Origin: Streptomyces sp. M92
GTDB taxonomy: Bacteria > Actinomycetota > Actinomycetes > Streptomycetales > Streptomycetaceae
Direction of reading: 5' to 3'
Length of the DNA stretch: 64,000 nt
NCBI RefSeq assembly: GCF_028473745.1
Contig: NZ_CP101137.1
Coordinates: forward strand, 2,542,001 to 2,606,000
Shown piece after piece: positions 1 to 12,494 of this stretch. A model generated the notes under the pieces. It searched no databases. It saw nothing but the letters and a program-made list of their open reading frames with translations, and was not told the origin of the DNA. The position numbers and the translations under genes are program-made. Each line of letters opens with the position of its first letter. Positions within the stretch are counted from its first letter, which is position 1.

Positions 1-2844
<2,844 letters not shown>

Positions 2845-2864
2845 GCGAGTGCTCGCTTGACCGA

Positions 2865-2903
2865 CCGAAGGGCGGCCACCCCCGTGGGGTGGCCGCCCTT
2901 CGG
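2865..2903 (+). terminator. rpoC terminator hairpin
   Basis: A perfect 16-base stem (CCGAAGGGCGGCCACC at 2865-2880 and its complement at 2888-2903) closes a 7-base loop. It starts 20 bases after the rpoC stop and lies between two convergent genes, so it can serve both strands. There is no long U tract, as is usual in Streptomyces. Confidence 0.85.
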
Positions 2904-2917
2904 CGTGTCCGGGCGCG

Positions 2918-3895
2918 TCAGCGGGTCCGTTGGAGGTGGGGTTCCAGGGCGCGCATGCGGGTGTAGTTGTCGGGGTGCGAGGAGAGCAGCTTCGCCAGGC
3001 CCGAGGGCTGCTTGAGCCATTGGCCCTGGGCCGCGGCGAGGGCCTTCGCGGTGTCCTCCTCGGCCTGGAAATGGTGCAGCACCTCGGTGAGCTGCGGGGC
3101 GAAGCCCAGGGCGGCCGCCGCCTGGTCGGCGCGCAGCTCACCCTGGCGGCCGGCGTAGGCGAGCAGGTGCGGCGCCGCCACCAGGGGGACGGCGATGTAC
3201 GGGACGGCCATGAAGGCGGCCACCAGCACACAGCCCAGGAAGAGGTACAGGACCCCGGTCGCCGCGACCGAGAACACGCGGGAGACGGCGAGCGCCGCCC
3301 GGGCGAACCCGCGGGCGACGGCCCAGGCGATCCGGCCGGGCAGCGAGTACCAGTAGCCGAGCAGTCCGGCCCAGGCGTGGCCGCCCGTGTGGTGGCCCAG
3401 TTCGTGGGCGAGTACGGCGGCCAGGTTGCTGCTCGGGATCCGGTTGAGGGCGTAGGTGGTGACGCCGACGATGTGGCCGGCGGCCGCGCTCGCGTTCAGG
3501 TCGGTGCTGTTCTCGATCATCAGCTCGTAGGTGTCGCCCTCGATGCCCGCGCGGGCGGTCACCTCGCGCCAGATCGGTTCCAGGCGGGTGCGTTCCTCGG
3601 CGAGCGGGGCCCGCAGTTCGAGCACCCGCCGGGCGAAGAGCAGTTCGGTGGGTCGGTGGAAGACGAGGGCACCGGACGCCAGCCAGGCCAGCAGGAGCAC
3701 CGGGCCCATGACTGGCCCGAACGTCGTGAAGGTGAACACCGCGACCACGGCGAGGCTCACCAGGAACCCGGGGATCTGGGTCGCGAGCTGCCAGACGGCG
3801 GTGGCATCGGCGCCCCGCTGACGCTCGGCCACGTGGACGCGTGAGCCCTCGTGGCGGTAGTCGAGGTGGTCCGGGGCGGTCACCGGCCGCGGCAT
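2918..3895 (-). CDS. M48 family membrane metalloprotease
   Basis: Predicted 325-residue zinc endopeptidase of the M48 (HtpX/Ste24) family, acting at the cytoplasmic membrane. The zinc motif HELGH is at about residues 164-168, and the third ligand is likely the Glu of ELRAD at about 253. Hydrophobic segments lie at about 42-78 and, after the HELGH motif, at about 205-248, as in HtpX-like proteins. HtpX-type enzymes degrade damaged membrane proteins, but the substrate here is unknown. It is convergent with rpoC and shares its terminator. The ATG at 3895 follows a GC-rich stretch without a clear ribosome binding site. Confidence 0.88.
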   Translation of the reverse strand: MPRPVTAPDHLDYRHEGSRVHVAERQRGADATAVWQLATQIPGFLVSLAVVAVFTFTTFGPVMGPVLLLAWLASGALVFHRPTELLFARRVLELRAPLAEERTRLEPIWREVTARAGIEGDTYELMIENSTDLNASAAAGHIVGVTTYALNRIPSSNLAAVLAHELGHHTGGHAWAGLLGYWYSLPGRIAWAVARGFARAALAVSRVFSVAATGVLYLFLGCVLVAAFMAVPYIAVPLVAAPHLLAYAGRQGELRADQAAAALGFAPQLTEVLHHFQAEEDTAKALAAAQGQWLKQPSGLAKLLSSHPDNYTRMRALEPHLQRTR

Positions 3896-3924
3896 GAAGG
3901 GGGCGGGTCCGGGCTGCGGAGGAG

Positions 3925-4407
3925 CTACGGACGCCGGGTGGGGAAGCCCGCCGGCGGGGTACTGCGGGGCGGGGCAGGGGGCGGCGGTGATGTCGGGGTG
4001 GGGCGGGAGTGGCTGGGGGGCTTGCTGAGCGGGACGGCGAGCGCGACGCCCCCGCTCGTGCGGCGTCCGTGGGTGCGCGCCAGGTCGAGCAGCAGCACCG
4101 CGAAGCGCTGGCGCACGTTCATCGACGCGAACTCCAGGCGGCGCCGGTCGGCGGCCCGGGTGCGGTCCGCGGTGAGGCCGAGCAGGGCGAACGAGGCGGC
4201 GGGCGAACGGTTCAGGAAATCCTTGAAGCGCTCGTGCTCCATGGCCACCGCCCGCACCGGCTCCAGGGCGGTCACCGTCGCCGATCGCGGCCGGCCGGTC
4301 AGCGCGGCCGACCCGCCGATGACGTCACCGGGGCCGCGCAGGGCGAGCAGGGCCTCGTACCCGTTGGCGGCGGAGGCGGTGACCTTGGTCCAGCCCAGCG
4401 CGATCCG
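3925..4407 (-). pseudogene. Crp/Fnr-type regulator remnant
   Basis: Read on the minus strand from about 4407, the frame gives RIALGWTKV, then GPGDVIGG, then a stretch ending in LDLARTHGRR. This is the second half of a cyclic-nucleotide-binding beta-roll plus the dimer helix seen in Streptomyces Crp-like regulators. The N-terminal half is missing: the frame has no start codon and abuts the stop of the next gene at 4418. After AVPLSK (about 4015) it turns into low-complexity Pro/Ser/Thr sequence, and the HTH is absent. I infer a decayed regulator truncated at both ends. A possible start is the GTG at 4275, but its product would lack the ligand site. Confidence 0.7.
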
Positions 4408-4417
4408 GCCAAATCGG

Positions 4418-5722
4418 CTAGGGCACGCCCAGCTCGAAGATGACGTAGTGCGCGTACCAGCCGGAGGCGAGCGCGGCCGTGGAGAAGAAGACCACCAGGC
4501 TCGGGAGCTTGAGGCGGGCCAGCGCCGCGGCCGGGGCGAGGAGCAGTGGGAAGGCCGGCAGCAGGTAGCGCATGGTGTTGCCGAACATCTGCTGGGTGCC
4601 CAGGACCGTGATGATCGTCGCCAGGGTGTAGGCGACGAGGACCAGCGGGGGCTTCTTGCGCAGCATCAGGGCGATGAGGAAGGGCAGCGCCAGGACCAGT
4701 TGGAGGGAGAGCAGGTCCGGGGTGGAGAAGGCGAAGACGTAGTCGCCCTTGCCCACCGCGAGGTTGCGCAGCACGTCCAGGGTGTAGGCGCCGTAGTCGA
4801 AGAAGTGCGCCCAGCCCTCGCGCTGGAGGGTGAAGTACGCGGTGGCCTCGCCGGTGCTGTAGCCGACCCAGGCTATGTAGCCGAGCAGGCCCAGGGGCGC
4901 CATGACCATGGCGTAGACCGGGCCCCGTATCCCGTGCTCGCGACGGCCGGCCGGGCGGGCGACGGTCACCAGCGCGGCGAGCCCCACGGCGCCGATGAGG
5001 ACGGCGGAGGTGGGGCGGTTCAGGCCGGCGGTGAAGGCGAGCAGGCCGGCCGTCACCCAGCGGCCGGTCATCACGGCGTAGCAGGCCCAGGCGGCGATGG
5101 CGACGAACAGGGACTCGGAGTAGACCGCCCACTCGACACCGGCGCCCGGAGCAACGGCCCACAGGCCGGCGGCGACGGTGCCGGCGCGGGCCCCGGCGAC
5201 CAGGCGGACCACGGCGAAGACGCCCGCCGCGGCGATGAAGGAGAAGACGACGGAGACGAGGATGCCGGAGCCGTACAGGCCGAGGCCGGTGGTCTCCGAG
5301 ACCATGCGGATCAGGGCCGGGTAGAGCGGGAAGAAGGCGACCGAGTTCTGCTGGACCGTGAAGATGCCGTCGCCGCCGAGCCGGACCAGCGAGGGGCTGT
5401 AGCCGTGCTCGGCGACCTGGAGGTACCACCAGCCGTCCCAGGTGGCCAGGACGTCCCACCAGTGGGCGCCGCCGCCGAAGCGCGGGTTCTTGCCCTTGTA
5501 GTCCCCGGCGTACTCCAGCAGGGAGGCGAAGACCGCGAGGCCGACGAGCTTCGTGACGGCGTACAGGGCGAGCGCGGGCAGGTAGGGGCGGGCGGTGTCC
5601 GGCAGGGGCGGGAGCCAGGTCCGCCGGTCGCGCGGAGGGCGCTCCTTGCGGGAGTCGTCGGACAGTCCGTCCCGGGTGCCGCGTGACCCGTCGGTCACCG
5701 TGTCGTCGGCAGCCGTGTCCAT
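4418..5722 (-). CDS. PIG-V-like GT-C mannosyltransferase family membrane protein
   Basis: Predicted polytopic integral membrane glycosyltransferase of about 434 residues with roughly nine or ten hydrophobic segments. The N-terminal region has WDGWWYLQVAEHGY followed by FFPLYPAL, a pattern typical of PIG-V/GT-C enzymes that take a sugar from a polyprenyl-phosphate donor on the outer face of the membrane. The start at 5722 is preferred because a GAGGGG sequence lies about 10 bases upstream; ATG at 5731 or 5791 is also possible. It is divergent from the polyprenyl-phosphate sugar synthase gene at 5842, the enzyme class that makes such donors. The acceptor is unknown. Confidence 0.75.
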   Translation of the reverse strand: MDTAADDTVTDGSRGTRDGLSDDSRKERPPRDRRTWLPPLPDTARPYLPALALYAVTKLVGLAVFASLLEYAGDYKGKNPRFGGGAHWWDVLATWDGWWYLQVAEHGYSPSLVRLGGDGIFTVQQNSVAFFPLYPALIRMVSETTGLGLYGSGILVSVVFSFIAAAGVFAVVRLVAGARAGTVAAGLWAVAPGAGVEWAVYSESLFVAIAAWACYAVMTGRWVTAGLLAFTAGLNRPTSAVLIGAVGLAALVTVARPAGRREHGIRGPVYAMVMAPLGLLGYIAWVGYSTGEATAYFTLQREGWAHFFDYGAYTLDVLRNLAVGKGDYVFAFSTPDLLSLQLVLALPFLIALMLRKKPPLVLVAYTLATIITVLGTQQMFGNTMRYLLPAFPLLLAPAAALARLKLPSLVVFFSTAALASGWYAHYVIFELGVP

Positions 5723-5793
5723 GGCTGTCATCCCCCTCGGTACGCCCTCAAGCGTCAGTTGCTGCCATAAGATCGCACAAGAGTCGCACATTT

Positions 5794-5821
5794 GTGCTCA
5801 GTGCTCAGTGCTCAGTGCTCA
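5794..5821. repeat. Four tandem copies of GTGCTCA
   Basis: Four perfect head-to-tail copies of the 7-mer GTGCTCA occupy 5794-5821. They lie in the roughly 120-base gap between two divergent glycosylation genes, ending about 20 bases before the GTG start at 5842. A regulatory role or simple slippage is possible. Confidence 0.95.
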
Positions 5822-5841
5822 GGACTCGGGGGAGGGGAGGC

Positions 5842-6873
5842 GTGGTGCCCGAGGAACCGGACGCGGAACGGCGGCAGCCGGTCGTGCTGTCGGTCGTCAT
5901 TCCGATGTACAACGAGGAAGAGGTCCTGCCCGCGCTGGTCAGCAGGTTGCGGCCGGTCCTCGACGAGCTGGGCGTCCCGCACGAGGTCGTCGCGGTGGAC
6001 GACGGCAGCGGGGACCGCACGGCGGAGCTGCTCGCCGCCTTCCGGCTCGGCTGGCCGGAGCTGCGCGTGGTCGCGCTGCGGCGCAATTCCGGCCATCAGG
6101 CGGCTCTGACCGCCGGTCTGGACCGGGCGGCGGGTGCCTACGTCGTCAGCATCGACGCCGACCTCCAGGACCCGCCGGAGAAGATTCCCGAGATGCTGGC
6201 GCTGGCCCGCGCCGAGGGCCTCGACATCGTCTACGGGGTGCGGGCCGACCGCAGCAGCGACACCGGGTTCAAGCGGTGGACGGCGGGCGCCTACTACCGG
6301 CTGATGCGGCGCCTGGCGGGCCCGTCGGTCACCGCGCAGGCCGGTGACTTCAGGCTGCTCAGCCGCGCGGCGGTGGACGCCCTGAAGGCGCTGCCGGACC
6401 AGCAGCGGGTCTACCGCCTCCTGGTGCCCTGGCTGGGCTTCCCGAGCGGTCAGGTGACCTACGAGCGCGTCCCGCGCCCCGCCGGGCGCACCAAGTACCC
6501 GCTGGGCCGGATGATCCGCCTCGCGGTCGACAGCGTCACGGGCTTCTCCGCCGCCCCGCTGCGCATCGCCACCTGGCTGGGTGCCGGCGCCTTCCTGGTC
6601 TGCCTGGGCCTGCTGGGCTACACCCTGACCGCCTTCGCGCTGGGGTGGACGGTGCCCGGCTGGACCTCCCTGCTCGCGAGCATCGTGTTCATCGGCGCCG
6701 TGCAGCTGATCTGTGTCGGTCTGCTCGGGGAGTACGTCGGGCGCATCTACACGGCCGTGCAGAACCGGCCGACGTACTTCGTGCGGCACGACACGGCGGC
6801 GTCGACGAAGGGCGGGGAGCCCGCCGGGGAGCCCCGGGAGTCCGAAGCGCGGGTGCCCGTGCCCAGGGTCTGA
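5842..6873 (+). CDS. Polyprenyl-phosphate sugar synthase-like GT2
   Basis: Predicted 343-residue family-2 glycosyltransferase of the DPM1/GtrB/ArnC type, which loads a sugar onto a polyprenyl phosphate. The GT-A fold opens with VVIPMYNEEEVLP (about 18-30), has AVDDGSGDRT (51-60) and the metal-binding DADLQDPPE (about 105-113). Two hydrophobic segments at about 245-305 should anchor it in the cytoplasmic membrane, the GtrB arrangement. The GTG at 5842 is chosen because GGAGG sits 6 bases upstream; GTG 5845 is equally readable. Its divergent partner is a GT-C family protein that could use the product. The sugar is not deducible. Confidence 0.85.
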   Translation: MVPEEPDAERRQPVVLSVVIPMYNEEEVLPALVSRLRPVLDELGVPHEVVAVDDGSGDRTAELLAAFRLGWPELRVVALRRNSGHQAALTAGLDRAAGAYVVSIDADLQDPPEKIPEMLALARAEGLDIVYGVRADRSSDTGFKRWTAGAYYRLMRRLAGPSVTAQAGDFRLLSRAAVDALKALPDQQRVYRLLVPWLGFPSGQVTYERVPRPAGRTKYPLGRMIRLAVDSVTGFSAAPLRIATWLGAGAFLVCLGLLGYTLTAFALGWTVPGWTSLLASIVFIGAVQLICVGLLGEYVGRIYTAVQNRPTYFVRHDTAASTKGGEPAGEPRESEARVPVPRV

Positions 6874-6938
6874 TCCCTGGAGCCGACCGGGACGAACCGG
6901 AACAGTCCGGGTGTCGCTGCCGGTCCCGCCCATTTGTT

Positions 6939-6967
6939 TTGACCGCAGCGAATGCGATAGGTACGCT
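6939..6967 (+). promoter_or_regulatory. str operon promoter (-35/-10)
   Basis: TTGACC at 6939-6944 and TACGCT at 6962-6967 are 17 bases apart, a good match to the vegetative (HrdB) consensus of Streptomyces. Transcription would start near 6974 and give a leader of about 185 bases before rpsL. Confidence 0.7.
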
Positions 6968-7083
6968 CAGACCTTGTGCCTGGGGTGTGCCCTGGCCCTC
7001 GTGCGTGCCTACGACCGCACCGGGGCGTGCGTGGCCACCGTAAATCGCGTCTTCTTCCGCCCTGCGGCCGGAGCTCGCGGCTT

Positions 7084-7108
7084 CGACACACCCGACCGCG
7101 TGGGTCGG
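7084..7108 (+). promoter_or_regulatory. Leader element shared with the S10 operon (copy 1)
   Basis: A 25-base block beginning CGACACA and continuing CCCGACCGCGTGGGTCGG recurs with one mismatch at 30564-30588. CCGACC and GGTCGG can pair as a 6-bp stem. It lies in the predicted rpsL transcript leader, 50 bases before the start codon. Function unknown. Confidence 0.75.
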
Positions 7109-7158
7109 TGACGTTCCAGGTTAGCTTTACCATTCGGCACACAGAAACCGGAGAAGTA

Positions 7159-7530
7159 GTGCCTACGATCCAGCAGCTGGTCCGTAAGGGCCGGCAGGAC
7201 AAGGTCGAGAAGAACAAGACGCCCGCACTCGAGGGTTCCCCTCAGCGTCGCGGCGTCTGCACGCGTGTGTTCACGACCACCCCGAAGAAGCCGAACTCGG
7301 CCCTGCGTAAGGTCGCGCGTGTGCGTCTGACCAGCGGGATCGAGGTCACCGCTTACATTCCGGGTGAGGGGCACAACCTGCAGGAGCACTCCATCGTGCT
7401 CGTGCGCGGCGGCCGTGTGAAGGACCTGCCGGGTGTTCGCTACAAGATCATCCGCGGTTCGCTTGACACCCAGGGTGTGAAGAACCGCAAGCAGGCCCGC
7501 AGCCGCTACGGCGCCAAGAAGGAGAAGTAA
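7159..7530 (+). CDS. rpsL: 30S ribosomal protein S12
   Basis: Decoding-centre protein S12, 123 residues, the normal actinobacterial length. The GTG start at 7159 follows a GGAGAAG ribosome binding site; longer in-frame starts would only add leader sequence. The [10 protein letters not shown] loop and the [12 protein letters not shown] loop are intact, with Lys at 43 and 88. These are the positions where streptomycin-resistance substitutions arise, so the allele looks streptomycin-sensitive. First gene of the str operon, two bases ahead of rpsG. Confidence 0.99.
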   Translation: MPTIQQLVRKGRQDKVEKNKTPALEGSPQRRGVCTRVFTTTPKKPNSALRKVARVRLTSGIEVTAYIPGEGHNLQEHSIVLVRGGRVKDLPGVRYKIIRGSLDTQGVKNRKQARSRYGAKKEK

Positions 7531-7532
7531 GA

Positions 7533-8003
7533 ATGCCTCGTAAGGGCCCCGCCCCGAAGCGCCCGGTCATCATCGACCCGGTCTACGGTTCTCCTCTGGT
7601 GACCTCCCTGATCAACAAGGTGCTGCTGAACGGCAAGCGCTCCACCGCTGAGCGCATCGTCTACGGCGCCATGGAGGGTCTGCGCGAGAAGACCGGCAAC
7701 GACCCGGTCATCACGCTCAAGCGCGCTCTCGAGAACATCAAGCCGACCCTCGAGGTCAAGTCCCGCCGTGTCGGTGGTGCGACGTACCAGGTGCCGATCG
7801 AGGTCAAGCCCGGTCGCGCCAACACCCTCGCGCTGCGCTGGCTGGTCGGTTACTCCCGCGCCCGTCGCGAGAAGACCATGACCGAGCGTCTGCTCAACGA
7901 GCTCCTCGACGCCTCCAACGGCCTCGGTGCCGCTGTGAAGAAGCGCGAGGACACGCACAAGATGGCCGAGTCCAACAAGGCCTTCGCGCACTACCGCTGG
8001 TAG
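7533..8003 (+). CDS. rpsG: 30S ribosomal protein S7
   Basis: S7 nucleates the head domain of the 30S subunit. At 156 residues it has the usual length, with the conserved opening [10 protein letters not shown] and the [21 protein letters not shown] core. ATG at 7533 lies 2 bases after the rpsL stop, so the two are probably translationally coupled. fusA follows after 39 bases. Confidence 0.99.
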   Translation: MPRKGPAPKRPVIIDPVYGSPLVTSLINKVLLNGKRSTAERIVYGAMEGLREKTGNDPVITLKRALENIKPTLEVKSRRVGGATYQVPIEVKPGRANTLALRWLVGYSRARREKTMTERLLNELLDASNGLGAAVKKREDTHKMAESNKAFAHYRW

Positions 8004-8042
8004 TCGCTACCCACATCGAGACCGAGAGAAGACTGAAGCCTT

Positions 8043-10169
8043 ATGGCTACCACTTCACTTGACCTGGCCAAGGTCCGCAACATCGGGATCATGGCCCACA
8101 TCGACGCGGGCAAGACGACCACCACCGAGCGGATCCTGTTCTACACGGGTGTGTCGTACAAGATCGGTGAGGTCCACGACGGCGCCGCCACGATGGACTG
8201 GATGGAGCAGGAGCAGGAGCGTGGCATCACGATCACGTCTGCTGCGACCACCTGCCACTGGCCGCTCGAGGACAACGACTACACGATCAACATCATCGAC
8301 ACCCCGGGGCACGTCGACTTCACCGTAGAGGTGGAGCGTTCCCTGCGTGTGCTCGACGGTGCCGTGACCGTGTTCGACGGTGTCGCCGGTGTCGAGCCGC
8401 AGTCCGAGACGGTGTGGCGTCAGGCCGACCGTTACGGCGTGCCGCGCATCTGCTTCGTCAACAAGCTGGACCGCACCGGCGCCGAGTTCCACCGCTGCGT
8501 GGAGATGATCTCGGACCGCCTGGGCGCCCAGCCGCTCGTCATGCAGCTCCCGATCGGTGCCGAGGCCGACTTCCAGGGCGTCGTGGACCTCGTCCGCATG
8601 AAGGCGCTCGTGTGGTCCGCCGAGGCGGCCAAGGGCGAGATGTACGAGACCGTCGACATCCCGGCCACGCACACCGAGGCCGCCGAGGAGTGGCGCGGCA
8701 AGCTGGTCGAGGCCGTCGCGGAGAACGACGAAGAGATCATGGAGCTGTTCCTGGAGGGCCAGGAGCCCACCGAGGAGCAGCTGTACGCCGCGATCCGTCG
8801 TATCACCATCGCGTCCGGCAAGTCCGACGAGACCACCGTCACCCCGGTGTTCTGCGGCACCGCGTTCAAGAACAAGGGCGTCCAGCCCCTGCTCGACGCG
8901 GTCGTGCGCTACCTGCCGACCCCGCTCGACGTCGAGGCCATCGAGGGCCAGGACGTCAAGGACCCCGAGGTCGTCATCAAGCGCAAGCCGTCCGAGGACG
9001 AGCCGCTGGCCGCGCTCGCGTTCAAGATCATGAGCGACCCGCACCTCGGCAAGCTCACCTTCGTCCGGGTCTACTCGGGCCGCCTGGAGTCCGGCACCGC
9101 GGTGCTGAACTCCGTCAAGGGCAAGAAGGAGCGCATCGGCAAGATCTACCGCATGCACGCCAACAAGCGTGAGGAGATCGAGTCGGTGGGCGCCGGCGAC
9201 ATCGTCGCCGTCATGGGCCTGAAGCAGACCACCACCGGTGAGACGCTGTCCGACGACAAGAACCCGGTCATCCTGGAGTCCATGGACTTCCCGGCGCCGG
9301 TCATCGAGGTCGCGATCGAGCCCAAGTCCAAGGGCGACCAGGAGAAGCTGGGTGTCGCCATCCAGCGTCTCGCGGAGGAGGACCCCTCCTTCCAGGTGCA
9401 CACCAACGAGGAGACCGGCCAGACCGTCATCGGCGGTATGGGCGAGCTTCACCTCGAGGTGCTGGTCGACCGGATGAAGCGCGAGTTCAAGGTCGAGGCC
9501 AACGTCGGCAAGCCGCAGGTCGCGTACCGCGAGACGATCCGCAAGACCGTCGAGCGCGTGGACTACACCCACAAGAAGCAGACCGGTGGTACCGGTCAGT
9601 TCGCCAAGGTGCAGATCGCGATCGAGCCGATCGAGGGCGGCGACGCCTCGTACGAGTTCGTGAACAAGGTCACCGGTGGCCGCATCCCGAAGGAGTACAT
9701 CCCTTCGGTGGACGCGGGTGCGCAGGAGGCCATGCAGTTCGGCATCCTGGCCGGCTACGAGATGACGGGCGTCCGCGTCACGCTCATCGACGGTGGCTAC
9801 CACGAGGTCGACTCCTCCGAGCTCGCCTTCAAGATCGCCGGTTCGCAGGCCTTCAAGGAGGCCGCGCGCAAGGCTTCGCCCGTGCTCCTGGAGCCGATGA
9901 TGGCCGTCGAGGTCACCACGCCCGAGGACTACATGGGTGAGGTCATCGGCGACATCAACTCCCGCCGTGGCCACATCCAGGCCATGGAGGAGCGTGCGGG
10001 CGCCCGCGTCGTCAAGGGCCTCGTGCCCCTGTCGGAGATGTTCGGCTACGTCGGCGACCTCCGCAGCAAGACGTCGGGTCGCGCAAGCTACTCGATGCAG
10101 TTCGACTCCTACGCCGAGGTTCCCCGGAACGTCGCCGAGGAGATCATCGCGAAGGCCAAGGGCGAGTAA
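8043..10169 (+). CDS. fusA: Elongation factor G
   Basis: Ribosomal translocase GTPase of 708 residues, full length. The P-loop AHIDAGKT is at residues 18-25, DTPGH near 90 and NKLD near 143, followed by the EF-G domains II to V up to the end. The ATG start lies 39 bases after rpsG. Third gene of the str operon. A perfect 13-bp hairpin follows in the gap before tuf. Confidence 0.99.
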   Translation: MATTSLDLAKVRNIGIMAHIDAGKTTTTERILFYTGVSYKIGEVHDGAATMDWMEQEQERGITITSAATTCHWPLEDNDYTINIIDTPGHVDFTVEVERSLRVLDGAVTVFDGVAGVEPQSETVWRQADRYGVPRICFVNKLDRTGAEFHRCVEMISDRLGAQPLVMQLPIGAEADFQGVVDLVRMKALVWSAEAAKGEMYETVDIPATHTEAAEEWRGKLVEAVAENDEEIMELFLEGQEPTEEQLYAAIRRITIASGKSDETTVTPVFCGTAFKNKGVQPLLDAVVRYLPTPLDVEAIEGQDVKDPEVVIKRKPSEDEPLAALAFKIMSDPHLGKLTFVRVYSGRLESGTAVLNSVKGKKERIGKIYRMHANKREEIESVGAGDIVAVMGLKQTTTGETLSDDKNPVILESMDFPAPVIEVAIEPKSKGDQEKLGVAIQRLAEEDPSFQVHTNEETGQTVIGGMGELHLEVLVDRMKREFKVEANVGKPQVAYRETIRKTVERVDYTHKKQTGGTGQFAKVQIAIEPIEGGDASYEFVNKVTGGRIPKEYIPSVDAGAQEAMQFGILAGYEMTGVRVTLIDGGYHEVDSSELAFKIAGSQAFKEAARKASPVLLEPMMAVEVTTPEDYMGEVIGDINSRRGHIQAMEERAGARVVKGLVPLSEMFGYVGDLRSKTSGRASYSMQFDSYAEVPRNVAEEIIAKAKGE

Positions 10170-10230
10170 CGGGCTACTCCGTTTAACGGACCCCGTTCTC
10201 ACGCTTTAGGCTTGACCCCGGAGCCTGCAT

Positions 10231-10264
10231 GGGGCATTCCGCCGTGAACCCGGCGGAATGCCCC
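10231..10264 (+). terminator. fusA-tuf intergenic hairpin
   Basis: GGGGCATTCCGCC at 10231-10243 pairs perfectly with 10252-10264 across an 8-base loop, a 13-bp stem within the 173-base gap. It could partly terminate fusA transcripts or be an RNA-processing site. tuf genes in streptomycetes are also transcribed from their own promoter in this gap, so tuf would remain expressed. Confidence 0.6.
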
Positions 10265-10342
10265 CGGCACCCGGGCTTTCCAGCAAAGATCACCTGGCGC
10301 CGATGAGTAAGGCGTACAGAACCACTCCACAGGAGGACCCCA

Positions 10343-11536
<1,194 letters not shown>

Positions 11537-11585
11537 GTTCCGCTTGCTTGTCGGTCAACTGACCTGACATGGGCTGATGCCTGAG

Positions 11586-11622
11586 AAGGGGCCCGTACGA
11601 CTTCGGTCGTGCGGGCCCCTTC
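11586..11622 (+). terminator. tuf terminator hairpin
   Basis: AAGGGGCCCG at 11587-11596 and its complement at 11613-11622 form the outer stem. The inner ACGAC/GTCGT pairs extend it around a TTCG loop. It begins about 50 bases after the tuf stop and ends the str operon. Confidence 0.9.
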
Positions 11623-11734
11623 GTCGTTGCCGGGGGCCTTGAAGCGTCAACGGTGGTGGCCCAGTTGTCACTCGTGCGCGGTAACTGTCGGCATATGCTC
11701 CTGGCAATGTCCGGTGCTCTCCTACGTTCGCCGC

Positions 11735-12400
11735 ATGGTCAGTTCATCCCACGAGGCGCTGCACCGGATCTTCCAGGAGGATCCGGCGCTCTTCGCCCGT
11801 GCCGTCAAGGCGCTCGGCGTCTCCTTCGCCGAACCGGTCTCCGCGGTACCACTTACCACCGACCTCACCGAGAACCGCCCGGTGGAACGGCGGGTCGACA
11901 CGCTGCTGCGCATGGAGACCGGCGACAACGGCAGCTTCCTGCTCGCCGTCGAGTCGCAGGGCAATCAGGACCGCGACAAGCCCGCGAGCTGGGCGTACTA
12001 CTTGTCGCACCTGCACGCCAAGTACCGGCTGCCGCCGGTCCTGCTGGTCGTCTGCGCCGACCGGCGTACGGCTGCCTGGGCGTCCCGGGAGGTCGACATC
12101 GGCCCACCGCAGTGGCCCTCGCTCACCGTGCGGCCACTGGTCCTCGGGCCGGACCAGCTGCCCGTGATCGACAGCCCCGACGAGGCGGCGCGCGACATCC
12201 CGCTGACCGTACTGTCGGCTGCTCTGCACCGCCGGGACCCGGACGCCGATGCCATACTGAAAGCGCTGGCGTCGGCCCTGAAGGGCCTGTCGGCCGACGA
12301 CGAGAACACGGCAAGCATCTTCATCGAGCTCACGGAACAAGGCCTCGGCAAGACGCCGGCCGCGGAACTCTGGAGGCAGATCATGGCCGCCGACCTATGA
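11735..12400 (+). CDS. Predicted nuclease-like (Rpn/PD-DEXK type) protein, C-terminally short
   Basis: Hypothetical protein of 221 residues in a family common in Streptomyces. It begins MVSSSHEALHRIFQEDPALF and has a hydrophobic beta strand ending in an acidic residue (LLAVESQGNQDRDKPASW). The pattern recalls PD-(D/E)XK-type Rpn/transposase-like nucleases, but that is inference. The ATG at 11735 fits the family start; there is no good ribosome binding site. A paralogue is at 20920-21786 on the other strand and is 67 residues longer. Here the frame stops right after ELWRQIMAADL, where the relative continues into a charged helical tail. This copy is therefore probably truncated. Confidence 0.65.
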   Translation: MVSSSHEALHRIFQEDPALFARAVKALGVSFAEPVSAVPLTTDLTENRPVERRVDTLLRMETGDNGSFLLAVESQGNQDRDKPASWAYYLSHLHAKYRLPPVLLVVCADRRTAAWASREVDIGPPQWPSLTVRPLVLGPDQLPVIDSPDEAARDIPLTVLSAALHRRDPDADAILKALASALKGLSADDENTASIFIELTEQGLGKTPAAELWRQIMAADL

Positions 12401-12494
12401 GCGGTGGCTCAGGTTCGTTGACAGCTGACCGTTGAGGTCGAGCTGGGATTCTTGTGATGAATCGACAGAACGCCGCGACAGGCTGGGAGTCAGG

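Noticed and set aside
3851..5686. A 611-codon Gly/Arg/Glu-rich frame opposite the GT-C gene
   Set aside because: No domain, repetitive composition, and the opposite strand encodes a clear membrane enzyme.
8055..10202. A 715-codon open frame antisense to fusA
   Set aside because: It is the mirror of a highly conserved gene in a GC-rich genome; its product is Asp/Leu/Arg/Val low-complexity and has no ribosome binding site.
11609..11734. N-terminal extension of the nuclease-like gene
   Set aside because: It runs through the tuf terminator hairpin; ATG 11735 matches the family start.
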